Source: Amaurobius ferox (lineage: Eukaryota; Arthropoda; Arachnida; Araneae; Amaurobiidae). Taken from it: a stretch of DNA of 64,000 bases. The stretch is taken from the NCBI GenBank assembly GCA_951213105.1, contig OX578155.1:33625984-33689983 (forward strand), written 5' to 3'. Below the pieces are notes generated by a model, which saw only the letters and a list, made by a program, of their open reading frames with translations, did no database searches and was not told the DNA's origin. A program made the translations under genes and the position numbers. Position 1 is the stretch's first letter; the number at the start of each line of letters is the position of its first letter. This document shows positions 21,023 to 32,801 of this stretch, one piece after another.

Positions 21023-22974
21023 TCACATAGGATTACCCAACAATGTACGTATTCCAACTTGAGACCATTTGAAACTGAGTGCTACTAGCAACAATTCTTG
21101 TCCTCGCCTACCTGAATCCTGCACCACACCCACACCACCTCCAACATCAAAACTTAGAAGTGAACTTAAAATGAGTGCAGCAAATCATTTGGTCGAGCCC
21201 CGATGGTTTACTTTTGAAGTATCACCAGATATTCAAAAATGGTTAAAGTTTGGTGGAAGATTTACATGTGAAGAGTTAGCTAATCTCGTGGGCTGCCTAC
21301 TACTCGTGAAAGAAGTGCGAGAATCCAGGAACAGAAGGAAACAAGTGCATATCTATTTTGCTGCGTCGAATAAATTTAGACATAAACTCTCATCTGTAGT
21401 TCGATACGCAACGAACATTGCAACGAACTTTGCAACGAACATTGATTTTGCAGAATGTGAACCGAAATCAAACTCATGTTATAATGTCTACGTTTTGTTA
21501 ATATCACTACAGTAGACAATGTCAGATATTTATGGAGAAGGTAGTTTTTTTTTCATACTTGGCGGTCTTCGTATTGAAATGGCTGTTGAGTAAATTATAA
21601 GAAAGGAAGTGAATGGGCAGATAATCTAGTTGAAACAAGAATCACGGCATTAGAAAGAGCCGAACGTGTTCTGAAAGCTTCAATATGGAGCAAAGTCGCT
21701 ATGTTCATGAAGTAGCAATAGCAGTTCTGCAATTGCTGTTTGAACGAGTGTACCGAAATAAAAGTGTGAACGGCAATGCAACGCTTTTGGAGTGAACCGA
21801 TGGATGATCAACTGAATATGCTCAGTTTAAATGCTGGTAGAAACAATGGTGCTAAAGAACTTACTATTGGATCTAAAAAGCAGTGTTCATCAAGGTATTT
21901 TCCTGAAATTTATTTTAACACTAGAATGTATGCATTTCATATGACGGAATTCAAAATTTGCAGAATATTACCTTCTATTTGGCGTCATTTTTATCATATT
22001 GGCGACAATTGCGGCATCCCGCAAAATTATTTGGCAAATTTTTTGCCAAACGTTACTGACGGACGAAGACGTTATTTTTATCGATTTGGTGTCACTTTTA
22101 TCGATTTGGCGACATTTTCGTCAATTTCATAATATTTAAACAGAAGTCGCCAAGTTGGCGATATCTCGCCAAATTCGTCACCAAAATTTTCGCCAAGCGT
22201 TACCCAGAGATAGATAGATAGACAGATAAATTAAGGTGTTTTTTTTATTGATAAGAAAATATGCTTGATGTTTGCCTGTATTTCTGTTCAAATTAAAGCA
22301 TATACTGAGCTGCATCCAGGCGTGTTCCGTGAATTTGAACGGGGAAATATATCGGTCTGTAAAACTAACAGGAGGTTTTTTGGTATGGTCCATGAATGAA
22401 ACTACAACATTGTGAAGAGTAATTCTACCACTCTTTTACTTCGTCAGGACGATGGACTTCGAAACTGGGTGATTGGCAGACGTAAAATACCAAGAATATT
22501 CTTGGGAGTTCGAAGAAATTAAGGATTTTAAGAAAGACGATGTTTCTTCAGACCACCATTAGGAAGCTTTCTACAAGATTTCAAGGACATGTTTCTTCTT
22601 TTGTGAGCGTTTTTCAGGTCCATGATAATCGCTCCGAAGACGAAGAATTAACTACAAAGAATAGCAGTAGGGAAGTTTTATCTGAAAAATGTCACAAGTC
22701 CATTATGTCAACCTACTTACGGAGAAAGGAGCAATTTGAATGAAGCGCTTGATACTGAGAAAAATATCCATTCATGACGTCATCAAACGTCATCATAGTA
22801 TGTAAATACAAAAATAAATGTATGTAAATGCAAAAGTAAATGCAGCAGTTGTCGATGTGTCAAAGTTAACCTATACCTTATTTTATACTTGTAAGGGTCA
22901 GTGTTGAAGAGAATGAAGGTTTCAAGCCCATGTTCGTAATGTGTGAAAGTTTATCAGAACCATGATAGAATTTT
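21023..22974. other. Intronic sequence with a family A fragment
   Basis: A piece at about 21960-22205 carries the family A GTCGCCAA/TTGGCGA cluster, ending GCCAAGCGTTACCC. ORFs at 21069-21515 (148 codons), 21776-22132 and 22540-22743 are open but show no domain I recognise. They may be parts of decayed elements. Confidence 0.4.
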
Positions 22975-23405
22975 TTAATTCTTATAAATATGCCACTACA
23001 GCAGACCCAAAATAAAACATATATATAAATTCCGGGATATTAGCCAAGTTAAGGTTGAGGCTCAACAATTTTTTTTTTTTACAACTTTTTTCGCTTTTTC
23101 TTGTTTGTGCTCTTAATAGAAAAAACACAGTACTACTTAAACTTGAAATAAATGGAATCCTTCTGAAAGTGCGTTTCATTAGCTTCAAAATGAGACTGGG
23201 GAAATTAAAATCCGACCACTATTATTGAGATATTGCAGCTTACAGAAATCAAGGCTTTGCGTCATGGCTGCCATTTTGATGACGTCATTAGTGGCCTCAA
23301 TCCGCCTGAGAGTGCATCTTGGTGAATTTTGGCATCTTAATACATGTATAAGGCCCGTATAAAATTTGGTAGCCGGAAGTGAAATATTTTGCGCTAAGTA
23401 CATAG
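22975..23405 (-). repeat. Family E repeat, reversed copy
   Basis: The reverse complement of 18781-19244, with shared blocks such as CCATTTTGATGACGTCAT and GAAGTGAAATATTTTG. Non-coding. Confidence 0.65.
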
Positions 23406-24870
23406 ACTAAAAGTAGTACAAAGTATAAAGTAGTACAAAGTATAAATAAAAAGTATTAAGAGTAAAATGCTGCGCAAATAATATGTCATCAGAAAACGAT
23501 TGTGTTGGAATTGCTTAGACTATCTTGTCAATGTGGACTATCGTATATATTGGAAAAACTATAATTATACATTACTTGAAAACAAATGCCGCTTCAAAGA
23601 GCATTAAAATTATGTTTACTTGCATACAAACACAAGTTTCAGGATATACACATTTATTTTAATATGAACTAAAACAAAAAGATAAACAGTTTTTTTTCAT
23701 CCCATACAAAAAAAGTAGGTAGCTAGATTTTTATAAAATTAATATTTCATTTTAAATTGATATGCTCCAAAATATCACCATTAGATGTATGTAATATTTA
23801 TTTCATGCATTTAATGGTGGTAATGATTCTATATATTTGCATTTCTTAATTGCTCTTTGATGGGCATGCCCATATACGGAGTGGTTGAGAAAGATAGTTA
23901 GATTGTCCGAGCGGGTCAATTTAAGTGACACCAGCCAATAAAATGAAGTAAAGGAATGTTGAGAGAGAAAATAATATCATTTAAATAAAAGAAATGAAAT
24001 GCTATATTAATTAAATAAAATAAATAGAAATTAAGGAAATAGGGAAACAAATTAAGTAAATAAAGAAGCAATTAAGCAAATAGGGAAGCAATTAAGTAAA
24101 TAGGGAAGCAGTTAAGTAAACAGGGAAACAATGAAGCAGATAGGGAAGCAATTAAGCAAATAGAGATGCAATTAAGCAAATAGAGAATTCAACAAAAGAT
24201 TAACCTGTTATAAAACTGTTTTTACGATAAAGTGTAACTAAGAAACTATAGCAACCTTAAAGTTGAAATTTTACATAATACTGTTGCATAATACTGCATA
24301 GTACTACAAAATGCCTACCTCACTGTCTATCTGTTTGCAATGCTTGGTGACAAATTTGAAACCCCTGCCAAAAGAAAAATGTTACATTATCGCCAACTAG
24401 GCTGTATTTGAAAAGCGTCACCAATCGGCAAGTTAACGATGCAAGTTATGCAGGTGAGCACACGGGAAAATATTAAACTTTATACATCCTGTCATTTATT
24501 TTTATTATAATATTATTGCATGTATTGCATGTATTTGTATTCTTATACATCCTGTCCATTTTTTATATTCAGATGGACAACAGAACTGTCAATTTTGCAT
24601 TAAATGGTCCAGGTTGAAGATAATTTTAAAGTACTGAGTTTATCCTTTTGCTTTGAAGTATAATTATGGAATGATTTATTATTATTATTAATAGAATAAA
24701 ATTATTAATTCAAATTGTCTTCGAATTTTATTTTATATGCATAGATGACTAGTAAATTGGTACAATGAACAAAATGTCACATGCTCAGGAGTATAAGTCG
24801 AATATGCATATGAGATTAATTTGGAAATAAATTGGATTTGACAATAAAGTTATTTCATTTTTCTCTCCAG
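23406..24870. other. Intronic sequence with a 20-bp tandem array
   Basis: At about 24030-24188 the unit GCAATTAAGCAAATAGGGAA recurs about eight times with small changes. The rest is AT-rich and unassigned up to the exon 4 acceptor. Confidence 0.6.
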
Positions 24871-25014
24871 CAGTAGACCGATATATCGGTTCCTTATGTG
24901 GGAACTATACTAATGGATACACCCTTACTTCAATCTATACTGAAACCAAATTTCGACTCATTGCTTCTCTTAAGACGCCATTTCAAGGATTTCGAGCCAC
25001 CTACAACACAAGCA
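24871..25014 (+). CDS. Cubilin-like gene, exon 4: CUB domain II, C-terminal part
   Basis: The acceptor is TTCTCTCCAG and the donor is AGCA|GTAAGT, phase 1 in and out. It reads VDRYIGSLCGNYTNGYTLTS (fourth Cys) and FRLIASLKTPFQGFRATY. The final D...GF of calcium-type CUBs is missing: the stretch is short and has TPFQGF, so this domain probably lacks a calcium site. Three AGs stand in a row (CAGCAGTAG), so the acceptor may slip by 3 or 6 nt without breaking the frame. Domain II totals 114 residues. Confidence 0.85.
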
Positions 25015-25950
25015 GTAAGTATTATTTTAAAAAAATCTGGAGTATAAGTTACCACCCGATTTTCTAATACATTCAAATTCTATAGTGTTTTGATTTGTTT
25101 GTATTATTCCGTATCAAAATACGAAATTCGCTTCTCCCGTTTTTCAGATTCTGTATCCAATTTAGTCTTTTAAAATATTTCGTGGAAACTTTTTAAGAGT
25201 TTTTCTTTAAGTTGGCAACAGCTTGGTGACACTGATAGAAGCATTTTTTTTTTATTTCTGTTAATATATACTATTTTGTAACATTAACATCTATAGCGTA
25301 CACTACTGTCAATGTTCAAGGAATTATAATTTTTATATACTACTGTCGTTGTTCAAGGAATTATAATTTTTATATACTACTGTCGTTGTTCAAGGACTTA
25401 TAATTTTTATACACTACTGTCATTGGTCAAAGAATTATAATTTTTTTGTACTACTGTCATTATTCAAGGAATTGTAATTTTTATAAACTTCTGTCGTTGT
25501 TCAAGGAATTATAATTTTTTTTAATTATGCTATGAAAATTTTTAAACTTGATCTCCATTCATAAGAATTACTAAGCATGCTGTTTCGTTTTAGATTTTCC
25601 CATAATGTATCCTATATATAATAAAATTGCACTTTTAAGACCTGCATCCAATAAGAAGAACCGCTTTTTGTTTTCAGTGGTCCTTTTAAATCAAACATTA
25701 TATTAAATAATGAGTTCGTTTTAACAGTAAAATTAATTTGATAGATTATCCATTTTGTTAAAAATCATTCTTGAAACTTATTGCAAAAATAGTGAAAGTT
25801 CTAAAAATAACTGCACTTGGGAAAATGTGCTTCAAAGAGCTTGATTAAATGCAGAGATTTATTGTTATTATATATATTTTTTTTGTTATGCTAATTGAGT
25901 AATTTTATGTATTTATGCAAATGATAGTTATGTTTTACATATATTATATA
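25015..25950. other. Intronic sequence with a 40-45-bp tandem array
   Basis: At about 25305-25520 the unit ACTACTGTCGTTGTTCAAGG plus AATTATAATTTTTATAT recurs about six times. The remainder is unassigned. Confidence 0.6.
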
Positions 25951-26821
25951 CAGGGTGTCCCAGAAATAACTGACACATTTGGAAAATGCATAAAAAAAAT
26001 ACCAAAGGCGATAGAAATGTAGCGTTTGCTGCATTGTACGTGGGAAACCAGAGAATTTTATTCAACCAATTTTCAAAATTTGTTATAAAGGTTACCAACA
26101 GATGGCGTTGCGGTTGTGTGATAGCTGCAGGGAAACGAATACTGTCAGATCGCCATTCTGTACTTTGCTCAGCATTCTGCTAGCGTATGTTTCTCAAAGA
26201 TCTCAAGTTGCTGTTGGTTTATTCGTTGTAAATGGTTTATTCTTTGGAACAGCGGATATTTCTTGACCTGACCATTCCGGCTGAAATGTTTGCACAGATG
26301 TCTGAGAATTTTGTTCACAGACCGCGCCACGTTGTTGCTGCAAATTGTTGGTTGGTTGGTGTCGTGTCCCTAACATATTTTATTAAGGAAGAATGTGTGC
26401 ACTGCTTCTGTTTAGTCAAAGACCCGAGGCACCCGAAGGTAGAAGTCTGACTTCAGCCCCAATAAGACATCACAACATCCATGCCCACAGGCGGGACTCG
26501 AACCCGCAATCTGGCAGCCGAGCCATCACGAGGAAACGCCTGCCTCTTTGACCGCTCGGCCACCACATCAGCTGTTGCTGCAAATGGTGGTTATTTTGAA
26601 AACATCGTATTGTATAGTTTTTGCAACATGGTCATACCGTTTATTAGCTTTTGCATGCAGTAGCGCCATCTGTTGGTGACCTCTGTAACAAATTTTGAAA
26701 ATTGGTTGAAGAAATTTCCCCGGTTTTCCCAAGTGCAATGCAGCAAACGCTACATTTCTATAGCCTTCTGTTTTCTTTTAATGCATTTTTCAAATGTGTC
26801 AGTCATTTTTGGGACACCCTG
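25951..26821 (+). mobile_element. Mariner-like deletion derivative with about 190-bp inverted ends
   Basis: The left end is CAGGGTGTCCCAGAAATAAC; the right end read inward is CAGGGTGTCCCAAAAATGAC. Similarity continues inward for about 190 bp on both sides, as far as ACCAACAGATGGCG. The element is flanked by TA. An internal ORF remnant starting MVYSLEQRIFLDL (26232) resembles the first helix of mariner-type HTH domains. The rest of the transposase is gone. A SINE interrupts it at 26346-26573. Confidence 0.85.
26346..26573 (-). mobile_element. tRNA-derived SINE (Ser/Leu-like head) inside the mariner element
   Basis: The minus strand starts near GTGGTGGCCGAGCGGTCAAA (A box) and has GGGTTCGAGTCCCGC (B box) about 60 nt later. 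These are the two internal promoter blocks of a long-variable-arm tRNA. The acceptor stem does not pair, so it is not a working tRNA gene. It is flanked by a 12-bp duplication, GTTGCTGCAAAT (26334-26345 and 26574-26585). The 3' tail is an (ACCA)-like repeat. Confidence 0.85.
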
Positions 26822-27228
26822 TATATACAATTCATATATAATACGTATATTATTATGCAATTTATATATTATCAGCCATAGATCAGCCTGTTTTATAGGT
26901 GCTCTACTATTAATGTGTAGTTCAAATTATGTTGAAAAAAGCTGTGCATGTGAAGAAATCTCTCTAACTCCGTAGAGGATAATTTAAAGTAAACAAAGGT
27001 TTAAAGAAAGTATTTTCAAAAAATTACGTAATGTGAAAGAAAGTTAAACTTTTACAAATGTGAAGTATTTCGAAGAAGATAAAACATTTTTAAATGTAAA
27101 GCATTTGAAAGGGAATTTGGGAATTGCAAATTTAAAGCAATTGGAAGTAAAGTACACATTTACAAAATTAAATTTTCGTAAAGATAACAAAACCTTGTCA
27201 AAATTCTTAAGCAGTAAACAAATCTTTT
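26822..27228. other. Unassigned intronic sequence
   Basis: AT-rich, with repeated AAAGTA/CATTT words. No feature is supported. Confidence 0.5.
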
Positions 27229-27965
27229 TACCTTCCCTGCAATACATGGTAATGTATAGGGAAAGTATTGGAATCATGCCGAAAATCGCAACTCGAGTTT
27301 TCGACGGATCTACACGTTTCGAGACCTCTAGAATACGAGAAAACTATTTTTAACGTGATGTCTGTGCAATGTATGTATCCACTCTAACTAGAAAACTAAT
27401 GGACCGAATTTCATAAAATTTGGTAGGTAAGTCACTTGGGTGATACTCTGGTGCTGATTAGTTTTTGGTAGGATTTATAAAAACAGAACCCGCCTTTTTT
27501 TGAGGAATGGTCCGTAAAAGTTTCATGTATCCACTCTAACTAAAATACTAATTGACCAAATTTCACAAAATTTGGTAAATAAGTTACTTGTAGGATACTC
27601 TGGTGCTAATTAGATTTTAGTACGATTCGAAAACGAACAACCTGCCTGTTTTTGCAAAATGGCCCGCAAAAATCGTCAGAATCTAAATTAGAAAACTACG
27701 TATGTTCAAATATATTCATTAAGTGCTTGTTTTATACGTAATGTTTAACGAAGAAAAGAATAAGACCAACCCCATTACACTAGGACTAGCCGTTTTCGAG
27801 ATATTTTAGTGGTTTCGTTTTTCTCTACGCCACCTATGAAAATGAGTGCAGTTACGAAATGAGAACGGAAATTGAATTAAAAGTGAATTAAATTTAATTA
27901 AAATAAAGAGAAAGAGTATATAAGTCTGCAGTAAAAGTCATGTGCTGCCCACATCAGATTTTTTA
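27229..27965 (+). repeat. Family A' repeat, full-length copy
   Basis: It starts TACCTTCCCTGCAATACATG with the pairing GTATAGGGAAAGTATTGG. It then has CGAAAATCGCAACTCGAG, two copies of a CTAATTGACCAAATTTCAC... core, and ends AGTCATGTGCTGCCCACATC. Copies are at 8879, 48399, 44885 and 46440 (partial), 60948 and 30835 (reversed). Confidence 0.75.
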
Positions 27966-28669
27966 TAATGTAAACAATTGAAGAGCAAGAAAAAGTTTAA
28001 AAATTGAAATTTTTGTAAAATAAACATAAGACATTAAAAGATTAAAATAGTAAAGAGAAAGTAAAATATTTTGAGAATATATATTATCACAATACTTGCA
28101 AAAGCTTGTCATAATTATTGAAAGTAAACAAATTAATATTATATTTTAAACCATTGAAATGCATGAAAAGGTTTTGAAAATTTAAACAATCGAAAAGTGA
28201 ATGAAATACTTAGCATAAAAATATTCAAGAGTAAGCAAAATATTTTTTGAAATTTAAATCATTAAAAGTGTAAGTAAAACCTTTGAAAATTATTATTGTA
28301 CATTTTCATGTGTTGTAAACATTTTGTGGATATTGTTTACCTTGTATTTCGTTGCGCTTCTTTATCAGCCATGCAATAACCGAATGAAAGCGCTCGCCAA
28401 AATAATGTTTAATGTGCACCAAAGGAAGTCGGTAAGCTACACAAATGCGATATAAAATTCTCTATTCTCTGTACAGTTATCTATTTGTATGCTGAATTGA
28501 GTCAAATGCTTCATGAAGTGGTATTCTGTTTTCATTTTGTGGCATTCTAAATTCGCGAATTTTAGAGATTCTTTTAAACTTACAAATGTTTCATTACTAT
28601 AAGTTTTGTGGGAAAAAATCTCTTTTATCCAAAAATAATTACAATATTTAGGATTTAATTTATTTTTCA
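27966..28669. other. Unassigned intronic sequence
   Basis: AT-rich, with loose repetition of AAACATTTTGAAAATT-type words. No exon or known element is seen. Confidence 0.45.
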
Positions 28670-29955
28670 TTTTTAACACTTTACAACAAAGTTGAAAAGT
28701 GTTTAAGACTTTGTTCAATCTGTCTGTCTGTCTGTCTGTCAGTTAGCACGATAACTGACGTGAAAATTACTTAATCAAAATGAAATTTTAGTATGTTGTT
28801 CAGACGGTCTGTAGGACCTATGGTAATATAAATGAATAATATCACCCAATTAGTTTTGGATTGAACCCGGGTTGAAAAAATGAAATACATTGAGCCCTAT
28901 GGGACCTAATTTTTCAAACATTTTTTAAGCGGATTTAAAATTTACAAATTGCTTCGAAATTTTTAGGTAATATTCAAATTCTTCCATAAAATATAATAAT
29001 AAAATATTTAAATAAAAATTAAAATAATAATAACACCTCTTATATGAAACGATCACGTGACCATGATATGAAAGTATCACGTGATCCACTTCAAAATGAT
29101 ATATGGCATCCATCTTGTCTCAAAATCGTGATTTTAAAAGTTCTTTTTATTTCATATTGAGTGTTGTATCCGTCCTAAAATCACTTTATTTTGGTTTAAA
29201 TTCTGTGCATCTACATACTAAAACAACGCAATTACAATATATTTGAGTTTAAATGCTGATCCAAATTTGATTATTTCTACAACGAAGCCTATTTTTCACT
29301 TATGTAAAATGTAAACAGCAAAATATGTTGGATGAGTTGTATAGGAATTGCTGTATTTTTTTAACGCAAAAGAATTTAGCTCATGGAGTCTGCATAGCTG
29401 ATATGAAAGAAATATTCATTGACTTTACAGAGAGAAGGACGATTTTTTGCGATGAAGTTTTAAGCATAGAGTTAAATTACTTGTAGCTCCATGGTCTTAA
29501 TTTTTAAATAAAATAAATTATTATAGTATTGTGATGAATGACATGAATGAGAAATTATTTATGAATGAAATGCTGCTTTTTTAGAGAGAGCCAGGCGTGT
29601 TATTTTTTCTATGACGTCATTTGAATGAATTTCTGTTGTTTTCGATGAAGGTTTCAAATATACTGAATTATTGTGGTATTATGATAATTCTAAAACTATT
29701 ACCGAGTAATATATCACAGTTTAGAGATGTTTAAAGCAGGCAATTTATATTTCAATGCCGTCATTTGAATGAAGTTCATGTTTTTCGATGAAGGTTTAAG
29801 TTTTCAAATATAATAAATCAATGTAGTATTGTCAGAAGTTTTAAAATATTACCGAGGAATGTATTGCACACACATTTTAGACATGTTTAAATAAAATTGC
29901 ATTGAAGTTGGAAAGTGTTTCGTAATCAATGCTTTAAGCATGATTGATCTTTTTT
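28670..29955 (+). repeat. Family C repeat, full-length copy
   Basis: It starts with the hairpin AACACTTTACAACAAAGTTG, then (TCTG)n and TTAGCACGATAACTGACG. TTGAACCCGGGTTGAA is followed by GAGCCCTATGGGACCTAA, and the copy ends at AAGCATGATTGATC. No protein is encoded. Confidence 0.75.
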
Positions 29956-30034
29956 GTTTTATTTATTTTTAAGCTTCTTACTAATGAGAATAAATAATTC
30001 GAATCTTGGGACTATACTTATTTTCTTGTTAAAT

Positions 30035-30420
30035 TTCATTTTTAACACTTTACAACACATTTGAGAAGTGTTTATGACTTTTTTCATTCTGTCTGTCTGT
30101 CTGTCCGTTAGCATGATAACTGCCGTAAAAATGACTTTATCAAAACGAAATTTTAGTATGTTTTTCAGACGGTCTGTGGGACCTATGAGAATATAAATGA
30201 GTAATATCCCCCAATTAGTTTTGAATTGAACTCGGGTTGAAAAAATGAAATACATTGAACCCTATGGGACCTAATTTTTAATACACTTTTTAAGCGAATT
30301 TAAAATTCACAAATTGCTTCAAAAGTTTTAAGAAATATTCAAATTATCCCATAAAATATATATAAAAAAATTTCAGTAAAATATGTTAGGTAGTTTTTAA
30401 AAAAAAAATTATTTAATATA
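30035..30420 (+). repeat. Family C repeat, 5' part
   Basis: AACACTTTACAACACATTTG, (TCTG)n, GAACCCTATGGGACCTAA. It stops after the AAATATGTTAGGTAGTTTTT segment. Confidence 0.7.
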
Positions 30421-30834
30421 GGGAGAAGAGCAAATTCAATTAAATTCTGACTCTTGCTATATCCTTCAGAAAGAAAAAATAGATATATTTTATAATATAT
30501 ATCTTTCCAATAGTTTAATTATTTTATATATAAGAGAGGTTTCACATTTTAAAATAAATATGGTAGATAACAATTTTTCAAATTTTTTAAAATTTTATAT
30601 AACTCTTCATGATTGATGGTCTTCTGTCTGTCTATCATTCTATACTTATTTGAAGGCATTTTTAATACACTTTCCTACGTCCTAGAGAGTTGAAATTTGG
30701 TACACATCTTAAATTTATAAAACATTTTATTCTACAAAAATTTGGTGGATACTCAAATACAGATCCTACATTTTTTTCAAACTTGCCTGCAAGTAATTCC
30801 CGTTCACTTCTGTGAATCATTGTTAAGATTGTTA
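30421..30834. other. Unassigned intronic sequence
   Basis: AT-rich, with one TCTGTCTGTC word and a GAAATTTGGTACACAT word near 30690 that recalls the shared core of the repeat families. No boundaries could be set. Confidence 0.4.
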
Positions 30835-31245
30835 AAAATTTTGATGTAGGCTGCACGTGACTTTCCCTGCAGACTCATATTCATGTTCTCTTTATTTCTT
30901 CAATAATAATTTGAGTTTATCTGCACAAAATAACACCCATAAGTATTTTAAATGACACTGAATTTGCTCGTAAACTTAAATTTGGTTCTCATTTGATATC
31001 TGGACTTATTGTCCAAGGTGGCGTAGCGAAAACGAGAAAAACTAAAATATCTCAAAAACGGCTAGCTCTAAAGTAATGGGGTTAGTCTTATTCTTATTGT
31101 TGTCAAAAATAATGTGTAAAATAAGCATTTAATTGATATAATTGAGCACACGTAGTCTTTTATTTTTAGATTTAAAGATTTTTGCCAGCCATTTCGCAAA
31201 AACAGCCCGTTCCTTTTTCCCGAATTACATACACATATTATTACA
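30835..31245 (-). repeat. Family A' repeat, 3' part, reversed
   Basis: GTGACTTTCCCTGCAGACTC near 30850 and CTCAAAAACGGCTAGCTCTA near 31050 match the 3' half of family A' in reverse. The 5' hairpin is missing. Confidence 0.65.
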
Positions 31246-31269
31246 CACACATATATTATCTGTGTATCT

Positions 31270-31690
31270 AAATTCCGTGCCTACGCAATTACAATAGTTC
31301 TGATTTTAAATGATACCTAAACTTTTATTATTTCTACAACGAAGCCTAATTTTAACTTATGCAGAATGCAAATATCTCAAGCGATTGAAAGGTGAGTTAT
31401 ACAAGAATTGCTGAATTTTTTTTCACGCAAAATAATTTAGCTCTGGAGTCTGGAATACAAGTTATATGAATGAAATATTCATTGATTTTGCATAGAGAAT
31501 CAGACGATTTGTTTTTCGATGAAGTTTTAAATATTTAAGTATAATAAATTATTGTAGTACTGTGATAATATAAAATATATCACCACTGAATGTATCACAA
31601 TTTAGTGATTTTTAAATGAAATTGCATTTCAGTTGGAAAGTGTTTCATAATCAATGCTAATGCATGATTTATCTTTCTTGTTATTATTAT
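31270..31690 (+). repeat. Family C repeat, 3' part
   Basis: Matches the last third of 28670-29955, including CAACGAAGCCTAATTTTAAC, GTTGGAAAGTGTTTCATAAT and the GCATGATTTATCTTTC end. Confidence 0.65.
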
Positions 31691-32279
31691 TCTTAGTACG
31701 TATTTTTGCGTATTAAAAGTGCAACTTATCACTTATTTCGGAGTGTGTTATAGGTGTGTTTAGAAACTTAAGACATATAAGTTACTAAAATTATTTAACC
31801 AAAACCAGACTTCCTCAGAGGAGTGTTATTCTGCGCATTTTTCATTAATTCATTTGCTTAAAATAGTGATTGTTACACATATATTTTAGTTAGCACACAA
31901 GCCACGCAGTTGACTCTTATTTAAGCACCCGCTTATGCGCACACGTAGCGTCACGTAATTTTAGTTCATTTGTTTACCGAAACTGATTGTCAAAAAATTA
32001 ACCATAAGCTGCGGGCATCGCATTTTGTATACATACTGTTGGGAACGCACAATATTCCATTTGGTGCCTTCTCTTTCGTCTGTCTAGAAGTCCAGACGAA
32101 GAAAATACGATGCATCATGTCAACCTAGGGTTTCCAGGATATCGTAGTTAGAAGAAAGGTTTCCGGATTTGGTGAATTATCGGCCAATTTGCAGACGTTT
32201 GGCGTCTTCCGGAATGTCCCAGAAACTTCTCGATAGATTCTTTGAGATATAGAGATTTCCAGAAGTTTCTATGGAGATA

Positions 32280-32290
32280 CTATAAAAAGG
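32280..32290 (+). promoter_or_regulatory. TATA box of the solo LTR
   Basis: CTATAAAAAGG, followed by a GC-richer stretch (ACACACCCCTCCCTTGG) typical of the R region start. Confidence 0.55.
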
Positions 32291-32417
32291 ACACACCCCT
32301 CCCTTGGAGTGGAGTTGTCGAGTTGACGTGACATGTGCTACATTGGACTGTGATTTTTGTCAATGTTTGGAGAATAGTAGCCGCTGTTTTGTGAAATTAA
32401 TTTCGTCAACATTCTGT

Positions 32418-32801
32418 TGTTGTTGTTGAGACCCAGACCGTCCGACCTACCAGAAAGGTGTAAGGTAACTGTTTGGACGGCCGGGAAATGCCACCCAATT
32501 TAGACCGGAACCCAGTGGGGGAGGCATCCACAGGGACCGTACCATCCTTCCCCTACCACCAACCTCTCGGAAGGACTTACGGACCCACATGTTTAACGTG
32601 ATCGTACTCCGCATGAACACGGCGGCAGTTGTGGCAGCGTGCAAATCCAGCGCGCAAACCACCGAGCTACCGCGCCCGAAATGGCCAACAGCACGCGGTG
32701 TTCCCAGGTGGTCACCCACCCAAGTACTAACCGCTCCCGATGCTGTCTGACTTCGGTGATCTAACGAGAACCGGTGTTTACAGCACGATACGGCCGTTGG
32801 C
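32418..32801 (-). mobile_element. Composite SINE: full 5S rRNA head, tRNA-like unit, body and (CAA)n tail
   Basis: On the minus strand the element starts at 32801 exactly with the first base of 5S rRNA (GCCAACGGCCGTATCG). It runs through a 118-nt 5S-like sequence to 32684, then a 5-nt linker, a tRNA-like A box (GGCGCGGTAGCTCGGTGG), a body with GGTTCCGGTCTAAATTGGG, the 3' domain GTCGGACGGTCTGGGTCTC and CAACAACAACA. A 16-bp duplication with one mismatch (TTCGTCAA-ATTCTGT; 32402-32417 and 32802-32817) borders it. Both 5S and tRNA internal promoters could drive it. Confidence 0.88.
32684..32801 (-). rRNA. 5S rRNA-derived sequence (SINE head, not a working gene)
   Basis: Minus-strand landmarks match 5S rRNA from end to end: CACCGGTTCTCGTTAGATCA, CCGAAGTCAGACAGCATCGG, GGTTAGTACTTGGGTGGGTG and ACCTGGGAACACCG, closing with GTGCTGTTGGC, which pairs with the start. 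The element's target duplication abuts its 5' base, so it belongs to the SINE. No T-run terminator follows. Confidence 0.85.

Noticed and set aside
21069..21515. Additional exon of the host gene (148-codon ORF)
   Set aside because: It has no CUB cysteines or motifs, and CUB II is already complete with exons 3 and 4 in phase.
23990..24200. CRISPR-like array
   Set aside because: The 20-bp units are contiguous with no unique spacers, and the genome is eukaryotic; it is a simple tandem repeat.
26490..26566. Working tRNA-Ser/Leu gene
   Set aside because: A and B boxes are good but the acceptor stem does not pair, and a 12-bp target duplication shows it is the head of a SINE.
32684..32801. Functional 5S rRNA gene
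   Set aside because: It continues into a tRNA-like unit and SINE body without a T-run terminator, and the target duplication starts at its first base.
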